Source of the DNA: JARBUG01 sp035628915
GTDB lineage: Bacteria > Bacillota > Sulfobacillia > Symbiobacteriales > Symbiobacteriaceae
DNA length: 64,000 nt
Reading direction: 5' to 3'
Assembly: GCA_035628915.1 (NCBI GenBank)
Contig: DASPIW010000053.1
Coordinates: 62,001 to 126,000 of the forward strand
The notes under the pieces are model-generated. The model saw only the letters and a program-made list of their open reading frames with translations, was not told the DNA's origin and ran no database searches. The translations under genes were made by a program, and so were the position numbers. Below are positions 53,655-63,276 of this stretch, piece by piece (within the stretch, counting starts at the first letter, position 1; every line of letters starts with the position of its first letter).

Positions 53655-54677
53655 ATGCGTATCGTGGATTCGAAGGTGGCGATGTCCAGCCGGCAGGAGC
53701 TGAGTCAGACATACAGCCGTACGGAATCCCTGCGGGCCTGGATCGGCCCTGACCCGCGGGACCAGCGGCGGGCGGGCGACCGGCTGCAGCTTTCGGCCGA
53801 GGCCCGGCAGCTCATGCAGGCGGCGCCGCAGCCCGAAAACGACCCAGTGAAAGATGATCCGCTCGCGGCCCTTGATCCGCAGGACCGGATTCGGGTGTTG
53901 ATTCTGCAGGCGCTGCTGGGTGTTGACGTGCGGGTTGCCGTCAAGCTCCCCGACAAGGAAGGGGCGACGTCCGGGGAGGCACCGCCGCCGGAAGCCCGGC
54001 GGGAGGGCTGGGGCGTCGACTACCGGCTCCATGAGCGGTATGAGGAGACGGAGAAGCTGACGTTTGCGGCCCACGGCGTGATCCAGACCGCCGACGGACA
54101 GCGCATCGCTTTCGCGGTGGAACTGGGCTTGAGCCGGCGGTTTGTCCAGGAGTCGAACCTGCACATCCGGGCCGGGGACGCCCTGCGCCCGGTCGACCCG
54201 CTGGTAATCAACTACGGCGGCGCCGCCGCGGAGCTGACGGAGCGCCGGTTTCGCTTTGATCTGGAAGTTGGGGGGCACTTGGAGGAGATGCCGCTCCTCA
54301 AGGCAGGAAGCGGCTTCCTGACGCTGGATGGCAACGGCGACGGCCAGGTGAACGATGGGTCGGAGCTGTTCGGTCCGGCCACGGGCGATGGGTTTGCTGA
54401 GCTGGCACGGCACGATGTGGACGGCAACCACTGGATCGACGCCGCCGACCCGATTTTCGAGCGGCTGCGGGTCTGGACCAGGGATGCCGCGGGGCGGGAT
54501 CAGCTTTTTGCTCTGGGTAGGCTGGGCATCGGGGCGATTTTCGTGGGATCGGTGGACGCCGGGTTTACCCTGACGGGGGCGGGAAACCAGCCCTTGGGCA
54601 TCAACCGGAAGGCCGGCCTGTACATGCGTGAGAATGGCACCGCCGGCACCGTTCAGCAACTGGATATTATGGCGTGA
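53655..54677 (+). CDS. EF-hand-like calcium-binding protein
   Basis: The 340-residue protein starts at ATG 53655 with GGAAGG and AAAGG upstream. The first 190 residues are without a recognised domain and no signal peptide is visible. The C-terminal region has TLDGNGDGQVNDGSELFGPA and DVDGNHWIDAADPIFERLRV, a pair of DxNxDG calcium loops with the ELFG motif shared with large hemolysin-type/RTX proteins. The following ALGRLGIGAIFVGSV also fits that module. Role unknown; a calcium-dependent surface or flagellum-associated protein is possible. Confidence 0.8.
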   Translation: MRIVDSKVAMSSRQELSQTYSRTESLRAWIGPDPRDQRRAGDRLQLSAEARQLMQAAPQPENDPVKDDPLAALDPQDRIRVLILQALLGVDVRVAVKLPDKEGATSGEAPPPEARREGWGVDYRLHERYEETEKLTFAAHGVIQTADGQRIAFAVELGLSRRFVQESNLHIRAGDALRPVDPLVINYGGAAAELTERRFRFDLEVGGHLEEMPLLKAGSGFLTLDGNGDGQVNDGSELFGPATGDGFAELARHDVDGNHWIDAADPIFERLRVWTRDAAGRDQLFALGRLGIGAIFVGSVDAGFTLTGAGNQPLGINRKAGLYMRENGTAGTVQQLDIMA

Positions 54678-54689
54678 AGCGCCGACATA

Positions 54690-55664
<975 letters not shown>

Positions 55665-55718
55665 GGCAACAACCGTCCTTGCACCGGCGGGATGTCCCTA
55701 GTCTTCACCCATAGGCCT

Positions 55719-56888
55719 TCACTGAATCCGTACCGTCCACGTGGGGTCGTCCCACTGGACGGTGTAGCCCATGCGCTCAGCTATGAACCGGACCGGCGCC
55801 ATGACGCGCTCCCCTTCCCAGACGGCGGCGCCGCCCATATCCACGGGACTGCCGTTGACCAGGGCAATGCGCTCCTCGGGAGTAATCTCGATTCGGTTCC
55901 CGCCTTTGGTGACGATCACTCGGGCGCCGTCCCAGGTGACCAGGGCGCCCAGCCGCTCGGCCAGCCGGACGTGTGCCAGCGACTTCGCCCCGGCGAGGCG
56001 GGGGTAGACCGGGAAAGTCAGCCGTTCGCCCGCCAGACTCACGATGATCTCATCAACGTGGGGGATGCTGAGCGTGATGCCCGGGGGAATATCGTCCAGA
56101 TCGTTATACGCCTGGACCCGGGGCCCGGTCACATTGTGGCACCGCCCGATGAAGGTGAACGAATCGCCGGGCTGGATTACGTAAGTGTCGCCCCCAAAGT
56201 CCCGTTGGGTTCGGGTCAGGCCCATGATTTCCGGCACCGTCACGAACTGGTAGCCCATCTGCCGCAGGTCGCTCACCGCCAGCCGGGTCGCTTCGACGGA
56301 GTTGGGCGGGAAACCGTGCTGCAGCACGATGGCGCCCGGTTCGGCGTTGTCGACGATGCGCCGCCGGATGGTCTGGACCGAAGGGCCGTTCCAGTCCTCC
56401 GTGTCGATCGACCACATGATGGTGTAGTCGTACCCTGCCTCCTCCGCCACTTCCAGCACCGTGCTGTTGTAGGAGCCGTAAGGCGGGCGCCAGAACGGGG
56501 AGGGGTTGACGCCGCTGATTGCTTCAATATTGGCCTCTGCCTGTAGGATCTGCCGTCGCATCTCGGTGGGGGACAGCCTGGGCATTTCGGGATGGTTGAG
56601 CGTGTGATTGCCGACGAAGTGCCGGGCCGCCACCTGTTGGGTGATCTCCGGGTACGAGTCCACCGAGTCGCCGAGGAAGAACCAGGTGGTGCGGATGCCC
56701 AGGCTGTCCACCATGTCGGCCAGGTCCTGGGTCGTGTTTCCGAATTCGACGTCATAGGTCAGGGCGATGTCGCGGCAACTGGTACTGCCGGAGAAGATCA
56801 GCCGGGACTGGGCAAAGGCCGGCGCAGCGCTGAGGAGCAAGCTGGCGAACAGAGCGGTGGCAATCCACCGACGATCGACAAATACCAT
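55719..56888 (-). CDS. Secreted polysaccharide deacetylase with LysM and copper-amine-oxidase-N domains
   Basis: The 389-residue protein has a signal peptide (RWIATALFASLLLSAAPAFA). A NodB domain follows with the altered first motif IALTYDVEFG, zinc-binding NHTLNHPEM, RPPYGSYN and IVLQHG. A LysM repeat (YVIQPGDSFTFIGRCHNVTG to TLSIP) and a copper-amine-oxidase-N domain (IALVNGSPVDMGGAAVWEG to RMGYTVQWDD) complete it. It probably deacetylates peptidoglycan or a surface glycan while bound to the wall. The TFDDG motif appears as TYDVE, keeping one Asp and Glu. The Shine-Dalgarno AGGTGG lies inside a strong hairpin (56895-56925). Confidence 0.9.
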   Translation of the reverse strand: MVFVDRRWIATALFASLLLSAAPAFAQSRLIFSGSTSCRDIALTYDVEFGNTTQDLADMVDSLGIRTTWFFLGDSVDSYPEITQQVAARHFVGNHTLNHPEMPRLSPTEMRRQILQAEANIEAISGVNPSPFWRPPYGSYNSTVLEVAEEAGYDYTIMWSIDTEDWNGPSVQTIRRRIVDNAEPGAIVLQHGFPPNSVEATRLAVSDLRQMGYQFVTVPEIMGLTRTQRDFGGDTYVIQPGDSFTFIGRCHNVTGPRVQAYNDLDDIPPGITLSIPHVDEIIVSLAGERLTFPVYPRLAGAKSLAHVRLAERLGALVTWDGARVIVTKGGNRIEITPEERIALVNGSPVDMGGAAVWEGERVMAPVRFIAERMGYTVQWDDPTWTVRIQ

Positions 56889-56894
56889 ATAATA

Positions 56895-56925
56895 CCACCT
56901 CACCCCGTACGACGGGGTCAGGTGG
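56895..56925 (-). promoter_or_regulatory. Hairpin sequestering the ribosome binding site of the deacetylase gene
   Basis: On the minus strand CCACCT-G-ACCCCG pairs with CGGGGT-G-AGGTGG around a five-base loop: twelve base pairs with one G-G mismatch. The 3' arm is the Shine-Dalgarno AGGTGG, six bases before ATG 56888. In a folded mRNA the ribosome would be blocked, so translation could depend on melting or on a helper. Confidence 0.6.
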
Positions 56926-56978
56926 AAGCGGGTCTCCGGGTGTCAGAGGTTTCACCTTGGGGGAGAGCGCGAAGAAGC

Positions 56979-57000
56979 GGAGGCGCTGGAAGGCGCCTCC
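56979..57000 (-). terminator. Hairpin after the thioesterase gene
   Basis: GGAGGCGC and GCGCCTCC pair around six bases, some 40 bases past the thioesterase stop. The following minus-strand sequence is only weakly T-rich (GCTTCTTCG), so termination is uncertain. Confidence 0.45.
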
Positions 57001-57042
57001 GCGGTGTCAGTCGTGTTTTGCGCCGTGGCCCCTTGCATCGGG

Positions 57043-57510
57043 CTAACCCGGCGGGAGATCAGGGCGGCTGCGGAGCGTAATCATCGTCGCAGTCATGGTG
57101 GCGACCAGCTTTTCACCCCCCGCACCAAGCGCGTAAGCCTCGCCGTTGCATACGGTAATCGTCTGTCCTGCCTTCACAACGGCTCCCCGTGCCCGGAACC
57201 GCTCCCCCAGTGCCGGGGCGAGAAAGTTCACCTTGTACTCAACCGTCAGCACAGATGCATCTGGCGGCATCAGACTGTATGCGGCGTAGCCGCAAGCGTT
57301 GTCCACCACAATGGTGACAACGCCCGCATGGAGGAAGCCGTGCTGCTGGGTAAGGTCCTCGCGAAAGGGAAGCTCGATCTCAACCTCTCCGGGCAGAATC
57401 CGGATGAGTTGGGCGCCAAGCGTCCCCATTACCTTCTGGCGGGCGAAACTGGCCCGGACTCGTTCCGCAAAGTCCGGAGACCGTGGGGCAAAGCGACTGT
57501 CAGCCTGCAT
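57043..57510 (-). CDS. PaaI-type hotdog thioesterase
   Basis: The 155-residue protein has the hotdog fold signature LTQQHGFLHAGVVTIVVDNA with the catalytic-type Asp/His in the HAG..D segment, then VLTVEYKVNFLAPALGERFR. Acyl-CoA thioesterases of the PaaI group share this. GGAGGG lies eight bases before ATG 57510; an upstream in-frame start lacks a family match. Substrate unknown. Confidence 0.9.
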   Translation of the reverse strand: MQADSRFAPRSPDFAERVRASFARQKVMGTLGAQLIRILPGEVEIELPFREDLTQQHGFLHAGVVTIVVDNACGYAAYSLMPPDASVLTVEYKVNFLAPALGERFRARGAVVKAGQTITVCNGEAYALGAGGEKLVATMTATMITLRSRPDLPPG

Positions 57511-57636
57511 TCCGACCCTCCTTCGACCAACCTGACGAACCGGTTGGAAGCAACTAAATCTAGTAACATCATAGAGACGGAAGTGCTCCACAGTAAAGAG
57601 CAAATTGCCTGAGGAAAGCTCGCGCCGTGGAGGGGA

Positions 57637-59892
57637 TCACGCGGTCTTCCCCGGTATAGTGAGCGACTCCCGACCTCCCAAGCGGTAATCCTGACCGGAG
57701 ACCGACAGGCGGCACCCGGTCTCGCTCTCATTGGTTACCGTCAGGCCGTCCTGGCGGACCGATACATGGAGGCGGGCGCCCCGGAACATCACCCGGAAGG
57801 CGAACGAGCGCCAGTGGCCGGGAATGAACGGGCTCAGCACCAGCCGCCCGTCCCGGACCCGCAGGCCGCCGAAACCGTGAACCACGGCCATCCAGGTGCC
57901 GGCCATGCTGGTGATGTGCAGGCCGTCCTGGGTATCGTTGTTGTAGTTATCCAGGTCGAGCCGGGCCGTCCGCAGATATAGCTCGTAGGCCTTCTCCCGG
58001 TAGCCAAGCTCGCAGGCTATAATGGCGTGGACGCAGGGCGACAGGGACGACTCATGCACCGTCATCGGCTCATAGAAGTCGAAGTTCCGCCCCTTCGTCT
58101 CCTGGTCGTACAGGTCGCTCAGGAAGTAGAGCCCTTGCAGCACATCCGCCTGTTTGATGAAGCAGGAGCGCAGAATGCGGTCCCACGACCAGTGCTGGTT
58201 GAGCGGCAGATGGGCGGGATCGAGGGCGGCGACGGGCATCAGCTCCTTATCCAGGAACCCGTCCTGCTGCAGGAAGACGCCCCGCTCGCTATCCCATGGG
58301 TAGTACATCCGGTCGATGATATCTTGCCATTTTGCCAACTCTTCGTCCGACACCGCAAGGCCGTGGCGCCCGACTTGGGCGATGACGGAAAGCGTGTACT
58401 GGAGCGTCCACGCAGCCATCCGGTTGGTGTACCAGTTGTTGTTGACGTTGTTCTCATACTCGTTGGGCCCCGTCACCCCGAGGATGACGTAGCCCTTGTG
58501 CGGGGCGAATTGGACCCGCTCGGCCCAGAACCGGGAGATCTCCACCAGCACGTCCAGGCCGTGCTCGGCCAGGTACGCCGTGTCCCCGGTGTAATTGACG
58601 TAGTTGTGTATGGCGTAGGCGATGGCGCCGTTGCGGTGGATCTCCTCAAACGTGATCTCCCACTCGTTGTGCGACTCCTCGCCGTTCATGGTGACCATCG
58701 GGTAGAGGGCGCCCCGGGCGAAGCCCAGCTTGCGGGCGTTCTCTTTCGCCTTTTCCAGGTGCCTCCGGCGGTAGACCAGCAGCTGTCGGGCCACGTGCGG
58801 CGGTGCCGTGCTGAGGTAGAACGGCAGGCAGTATGCCTCCGTGTCCCAGTAGGTGCTGCCGCCGTACTTCTCCCCCGTAAACCCCTTCGGCCCGATGTTG
58901 AGCCGCTCATCCTCGCCGGTGTACGTCTGGTTCAGGTGGAAGATGTTGAACCGAATCGCCTGCTGCGCCGCCGCATCGCCTTCAATGCTGATGTCGCATT
59001 GCTGCCACTTCCGGGCCCAGGCGGCGGCCTGTTCGGCCAGGAGGGCGTCGAAGCCCTTGGCCCGAGCGGCTTCGGCAATACGCTGTCCCACCGCCGGCAG
59101 GTCTTCCGGCGTGTGATCGCGTGACGTCACATTCGAGAGGTACTTGCAGATGCTCGTGGGGTGCCCGGCCCGGACGCCGACTCGCACCGTGTGGGCCACG
59201 TACCGGTCGCGCCGGATCTCCTCCGGCTGCACCGGCACTTCGCCATCATCCTGAAAGATGGCGTAGCGCATGGTGGAGCAGAGCCGGAACTCGGTCTTCC
59301 GGGTCTTGACGGTCAGGGAAGTTGGGTCCTTGCTGACTTCTTCCCAGAACCGCTCGTCGTAGTTGGCGTCCCGGTTCTTGATGTCGCCGTCCAGGTACAG
59401 CGTGGCCTGCAGCTCGCCGTCAAAGTTGAGGGGCGTGACGGTGTACCGGATCGCCCCGACTTCCTTGGTGACGATGCTGACGAACCGAGTCGCTTCCACC
59501 GCCACCTCCTTGCCTTGTGGCAGTACGGCAACGAAAGTCCGGCGTAGATAGCCTTCCCGCATGTTCAGGACCCGCCGGAACTCCCGGACGGCGCACCGGG
59601 CCAGGTCCAGCAGTTCGCCGTCAAAGCGGATGTCGATGCCGATCCAGTTGGTAGCGTTGACGACCTTGGCGAAGGACTCGGGGTAGCCAATCTTCCACCA
59701 GCCGACGCGGGTCTTGTCCGGGTAGTAAATGCCAGCCATGTAGCTGCCCTGCAGCGACGGCCCGCTGTACGCCTCCTCGAAGTTCGCCCGCTGCCCCATG
59801 TGGCCGTTGCCGATGCTGAAGAGGCTTTCGGAGATCTCCTGCCGGCGAGGATCAAACTCATCCTCGACGATCAGCCACTCGTCCAGCTTCAC
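57637..59892 (-). CDS. Glycoside hydrolase family 65 phosphorylase (maltose/kojibiose/trehalose type)
   Basis: A protein of about 751 residues. The N-terminal ESLFSIGNGHMGQRANFEE, the (alpha/alpha)6 barrel and NGEESHNEWEITFEEIHRNG carrying the general-acid Glu are GH65 hallmarks. TNEYENNVNNNWYTNRMAAW also fits. It phosphorolyses an alpha-linked disaccharide to glucose and beta-glucose-1-phosphate, which the next gene's product converts to glucose-6-phosphate. I take GTG 59892 as start (inside pgmB's last codons, coupled translation); an upstream ATG at 59943 gives unrelated residues. Which disaccharide is not decidable by eye; maltose is favoured by the GH13 neighbour. Confidence 0.92.
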   Translation of the reverse strand: MKLDEWLIVEDEFDPRRQEISESLFSIGNGHMGQRANFEEAYSGPSLQGSYMAGIYYPDKTRVGWWKIGYPESFAKVVNATNWIGIDIRFDGELLDLARCAVREFRRVLNMREGYLRRTFVAVLPQGKEVAVEATRFVSIVTKEVGAIRYTVTPLNFDGELQATLYLDGDIKNRDANYDERFWEEVSKDPTSLTVKTRKTEFRLCSTMRYAIFQDDGEVPVQPEEIRRDRYVAHTVRVGVRAGHPTSICKYLSNVTSRDHTPEDLPAVGQRIAEAARAKGFDALLAEQAAAWARKWQQCDISIEGDAAAQQAIRFNIFHLNQTYTGEDERLNIGPKGFTGEKYGGSTYWDTEAYCLPFYLSTAPPHVARQLLVYRRRHLEKAKENARKLGFARGALYPMVTMNGEESHNEWEITFEEIHRNGAIAYAIHNYVNYTGDTAYLAEHGLDVLVEISRFWAERVQFAPHKGYVILGVTGPNEYENNVNNNWYTNRMAAWTLQYTLSVIAQVGRHGLAVSDEELAKWQDIIDRMYYPWDSERGVFLQQDGFLDKELMPVAALDPAHLPLNQHWSWDRILRSCFIKQADVLQGLYFLSDLYDQETKGRNFDFYEPMTVHESSLSPCVHAIIACELGYREKAYELYLRTARLDLDNYNNDTQDGLHITSMAGTWMAVVHGFGGLRVRDGRLVLSPFIPGHWRSFAFRVMFRGARLHVSVRQDGLTVTNESETGCRLSVSGQDYRLGGRESLTIPGKTA

Positions 59893-60541
59893 ATAGCGTT
59901 CCGTTGCGAAGCACCTCCAGGTCAATCTCCGCCAGGCTGCCAATCACCAGGTGCGCCTGGTCCAGCGCCTTCGGCGCCCCGATGCCGATGGCGTACATGC
60001 CCGCCCGGAGCGCCGCCTCAATGCCGGCGGGCGCATCTTCAAAGACGGCGCAGCGGGCGGGCGCCACGCCCAGTTCACGGGCGCCCAGCAAAAAGACTTC
60101 GGGGTCAGGCTTGGCAACGGCGGTCCGGTTTCCGTCGACTATAACGTCAAACGCCTCCACCAGCCGGACGCCCCTGAGGATGGTCATGGCGTTCCGGCTG
60201 GCCGAGCCCAGGGCCGTCTTGACGCCCGCCGCTCTGCACGCCTGCAGGAAACGGCGGGCGCCGGGCAGCACGTCGCGTTCGTCCATGCGTGAGATCATCT
60301 CGACGTACCACTGATTCTTGCGGGCGGCCAGCTCCGCCTTGGCCGCATCGTCCATTGTAAGGCCGCCAAGCTCCAGAAGAATCTCCAGGGAACGCATCCG
60401 ACTGACGCCCTTCAGCCGCTCGTTCTCCTGCTCGCTGAAGGTAAAGCCTAGCTCCCCGGCAAGCCGTTGCCATGCCAGATAGTGATACCTGGCCGTATCG
60501 ACGATTACGCCATCCAGATCAAACAGGCATGCCTCAATCAA
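59858..60541 (-). CDS. pgmB: Beta-phosphoglucomutase
   Basis: The 227-residue HAD phosphomutase has the nucleophile loop FDLDGVIVDTARYHYLAWQR, a helical cap with ERLKGVSRMRSLEILLE, TALGSASRNA, and VFEDAPAGIEAALRAG. The DLDGVI-DTA-YH-AW pattern separates beta-PGM from other HAD proteins. It converts beta-glucose-1-phosphate to glucose-6-phosphate. It overlaps the GH65 gene start and lies 19 bases after the GH13 gene. Confidence 0.94.
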   Translation of the reverse strand: MIEACLFDLDGVIVDTARYHYLAWQRLAGELGFTFSEQENERLKGVSRMRSLEILLELGGLTMDDAAKAELAARKNQWYVEMISRMDERDVLPGARRFLQACRAAGVKTALGSASRNAMTILRGVRLVEAFDVIVDGNRTAVAKPDPEVFLLGARELGVAPARCAVFEDAPAGIEAALRAGMYAIGIGAPKALDQAHLVIGSLAEIDLEVLRNGTLCEAGRVADRRG

Positions 60542-60560
60542 CTCGTCACCATCCCGCCGA

Positions 60561-62309
60561 TTAGGTTGCCCCGGATGCCAGGACGGCGATGCCGCGGGCG
60601 GGCAGTTCGACCACGTTCTCCCGCACCGCTCCCGTCAGCATCTCCCCTGCAAGCAAGTCAACCAGCGCCGTCTCTGTGGGGATGGTCACCGCGATCGGAT
60701 GGCCGGAGTTGTTGATGACCACGTAGAGACCGCCTTTGGTTTCCGGCCCGCGCCGGTACCCAAGCAAGCCGGTGGCCGGGTCGGCGGCGAAAGTCTCCCA
60801 ATCGCCGTCGTTCAGCCAGGGATAAGTGCGTCGCAGCCCGATCAGCTTTCGGTAGAGCGAGAGCATCTCCCGGTCCTGCTGCGCCGCATCGTGCCAGGGG
60901 TAGCAGCGGCGGCAGTCGGGGTCCTCCCCGCCCTCCATCCCGATTTCGTCGCCGTAGTAGACCAGAGGGACGCCGGGACTGGTCAGGAGCAGCACGGCAG
61001 CCTGGGCCGCCTTCTCCCGGCTGCCAAGCTCGGTGCGGACGCGGGTGGTATCGTGGCTGCCCAGCAGGTGGAGCAGCCCCCGGCTGACTTCGTGCGGGTG
61101 GCTGAAGCGGAGGCAGGTCAGGACCCGGTCGTACTCGACGGCGTCCAGTTCACCCTTCAGGAATGCCAGCGTCGCCTCCCGCCAGGGGTAGTTCATCACC
61201 GAGTCAAACTCGTCGCCCTGCAGCCATTCGGACGCCTCATGCCAGATTTCGCCCAGTATCCAGGCGTCGGGGCGGGCGCCTTTCACGGCTGTGCGGAACG
61301 CCCGCCAAAAACCGTGGTTGACTTCGTTGGCTACATCCAGCCGCCACCCGTCAATGCCGGCCTCTCTGATCCAGTGCGTCGCCACGTTGAGCAGGTACTT
61401 CTGCAGGCCGGGGTTTGCCGTATTCAGTTTGGGCATCGATGCGACGTTGTTGCTGAAAGTCTCGTAGTTGCAGCGTTCCGGGTCGACGGGGTGGGCGTGC
61501 AGGTTGTAAAACCAATCGGCGTAGCGGGAGTCGGCACCTTTCTTGATCACATCTTTGAAGGCAAACCACTCCCTGCCCGAGTGGTTGAAGACGGCGTCGA
61601 GCAGAAAGCGCATGCCGTGTGCGTGAACGGCGCTGACCAGTTGCTTGAACTCGGCGTTGGTGCCGAAGGCCGGGTCGATCCGGTAGTAATCGGTGGTGTC
61701 GTATTTGTGATTGGTCGGGGACTTAAAGATCGGCGTCAGGTAGATGCCCCCGATGCCGAGCTCCCGCAGATAGCCAAGCTTCTGGCGGATGCCTTCCAGG
61801 TCGCCCCCGGCCTGGGATTCCCGGTGGGGCCGGTCTCCCCATTTGAGCCGATTCCGCTTCGGATCGTTGCTCGGGTTGCCGTTGGCAAACCGGTCGGGGA
61901 AGATCTGATAGAAGACCGTGGTCCGCAGCCAGTCGGGCTGCCGGAAGCGGTCGGCCCGGTGCAGGTAGGCATATTGGAAGAAGCCTTTGGCAGGACGGCG
62001 GGGGACGAGGCCCTGCTCGGTCAGCCAGATGTAGGTGCCGTCCACCCCTTCGAGATAGAAGGCGTAGCGCACGCGGCGGGTCGGGGCAGCAATGGTCGCG
62101 CCCCAATAGTCGTGGAGGCCGTCGGTGCCGAGGCGCTGGAGCGGCGCCCGGCTGTCGGCGTCGGGCGGCCAGGCGTAGCGGTCGCCGTATACGCAGACGG
62201 CCGCGGCAAGGTCGCCCGCTGCCGCCTTGAGCACAATCCGCAGGTGTTTCTCATCGGCCGGATACGCAAAGGGAGCACGGCAGGCATGAACGAGGGCTGC
62301 GTACTGCAT
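60561..62309 (-). CDS. Neopullulanase/cyclomaltodextrinase-type alpha-amylase (GH13)
   Basis: The 582-residue protein has an N-terminal CBM34-like beta domain (residues 1-120) and a GH13 barrel. The conserved regions are DAVFNHSG, DGWRLDVANEV (nucleophile Asp), ILGEIWHEA (acid Glu) and LGSHDTTR (third Asp). It would cut cyclodextrins, pullulan or maltodextrins to maltose. No signal peptide, so intracellular. First gene of the GH13-pgmB-GH65 operon, which forms a phosphorolytic maltodextrin pathway. Confidence 0.94.
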   Translation of the reverse strand: MQYAALVHACRAPFAYPADEKHLRIVLKAAAGDLAAAVCVYGDRYAWPPDADSRAPLQRLGTDGLHDYWGATIAAPTRRVRYAFYLEGVDGTYIWLTEQGLVPRRPAKGFFQYAYLHRADRFRQPDWLRTTVFYQIFPDRFANGNPSNDPKRNRLKWGDRPHRESQAGGDLEGIRQKLGYLRELGIGGIYLTPIFKSPTNHKYDTTDYYRIDPAFGTNAEFKQLVSAVHAHGMRFLLDAVFNHSGREWFAFKDVIKKGADSRYADWFYNLHAHPVDPERCNYETFSNNVASMPKLNTANPGLQKYLLNVATHWIREAGIDGWRLDVANEVNHGFWRAFRTAVKGARPDAWILGEIWHEASEWLQGDEFDSVMNYPWREATLAFLKGELDAVEYDRVLTCLRFSHPHEVSRGLLHLLGSHDTTRVRTELGSREKAAQAAVLLLTSPGVPLVYYGDEIGMEGGEDPDCRRCYPWHDAAQQDREMLSLYRKLIGLRRTYPWLNDGDWETFAADPATGLLGYRRGPETKGGLYVVINNSGHPIAVTIPTETALVDLLAGEMLTGAVRENVVELPARGIAVLASGAT

Positions 62310-62369
62310 ATGTTCGCTCTCCTGTCCTTAGGGTCGCCTCAGACAGTTTTCCCATCTTGATGGTACGCG

Positions 62370-62404
62370 AAAACGACCTCCGAGTCATGGTGACTCGAAG
62401 GTCG
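62370..62404 (-). terminator. Terminator after the LysM gene
   Basis: On the minus strand CGACCT-TCGAGTCA and TGACTCGG-AGGTCG form a long stem followed by TTTTCGCG. It lies between the LysM gene and the GH13 gene start. Confidence 0.85.
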
Positions 62405-62419
62405 CCCGCAACGAAGCGA

Positions 62420-62953
62420 CTAATGGACCGGCATGGTGTCCGAGGTGTCGTCGGTCTGCTCGGCCTTGGGAGCGGTGGCGGGGGCGTTATTCAGCTCTTC
62501 GGGCCGGGGCAGCTTCAGGACCTTGCCTACCGTAATGTGGTTCGGGTTATCCAGCTCATTGAGCCGCTCGATGTCGGCGGAGTAGATGGGGTTGTGGTAG
62601 TAGCGGTTGGCGATGTCGCGCAGGGTTTCGCCTTCCTTGACCTGGTGGGTCTCGGGGACGGTCATGGTGGTGGTGTCGGTCTTGGTGTCCGTGGTCTTGT
62701 TGTCCGTGGTCTTCGTATCGGTGCTCTTGTTGTCGGTGGTGGTGGTCGTCGTGTCCGTGGTGTCCGTGTCGTCGGTCGCGGCCGCGTCGTCAGAATCCTG
62801 CGGCGTGGCGCTGACGGCGGTGGACGGCTCGTCGGTGTAGCTGCTTACCTCAGGCGCCTTGCTGGCCTTCTGGTTGTTGTACAGGGCGAAGCCGCCCACG
62901 ACCAGGGCCAGGGCAAGGATGCCGGCGGCCAGAGCAGTGCGGTTCTTCTGCAT
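62420..62953 (-). CDS. Membrane-anchored LysM protein with Thr/Asp-rich linker
   Basis: The 177-residue protein starts at ATG 62953 with AAGGAGGG upstream. One N-terminal membrane anchor (TALAAGILALALVVGGFALY), a Thr/Asp/Lys-rich low-complexity linker of about 60 residues (TTTTTTDNKSTDTKTTDNKT), and a LysM domain (HQVKEGETLRDIANRYYHNP to PNHITVGKVLKLP). It likely binds peptidoglycan at the outer membrane-cell wall space. The linker is encoded by a repetitive stretch, a likely site of length variation. Confidence 0.9.
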   Translation of the reverse strand: MQKNRTALAAGILALALVVGGFALYNNQKASKAPEVSSYTDEPSTAVSATPQDSDDAAATDDTDTTDTTTTTTDNKSTDTKTTDNKTTDTKTDTTTMTVPETHQVKEGETLRDIANRYYHNPIYSADIERLNELDNPNHITVGKVLKLPRPEELNNAPATAPKAEQTDDTSDTMPVH

Positions 62954-63276
62954 CGGAACCCTCCTTCTTGTTCGCTGGAATGGTTTCCAGCTTTCGGTTG
63001 GAGTGTTGCCGAATTGTGGGGATTCTATACATGATTTGGAATCGTCGGGATCGGGATGTCGGGATGTCGGGATAGAGGGTGGGCGCCGGGGCCAGGGCCG
63101 GCATCGGGGGGGCGCCGGAGGAGGGAGGGCACCGTCGGTCCCGGAGTCGCAAGGCAAGGGCCTGCGTCCCCTTGCGCGACTCCGACGTCCCTCAGGTGCC
63201 CGCCCTCCCCCGCCGCCATCATGCGCTGCCCGCCCTGGCCCCGGCGCCCGCCGACCCATCCCCCCTGACTGTGGTT
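62954..63276. other. Intergenic region with short tandem repeat
   Basis: The 323 bases between the LysM gene and the MFS gene hold no gene I can support. Near 63050-63075 the unit GGGATGTC is repeated in tandem about three times (CGGGATCGGGATGTCGGGAT). The following sequence is very GC-rich with hairpin potential. Promoter not identified. Confidence 0.5.
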
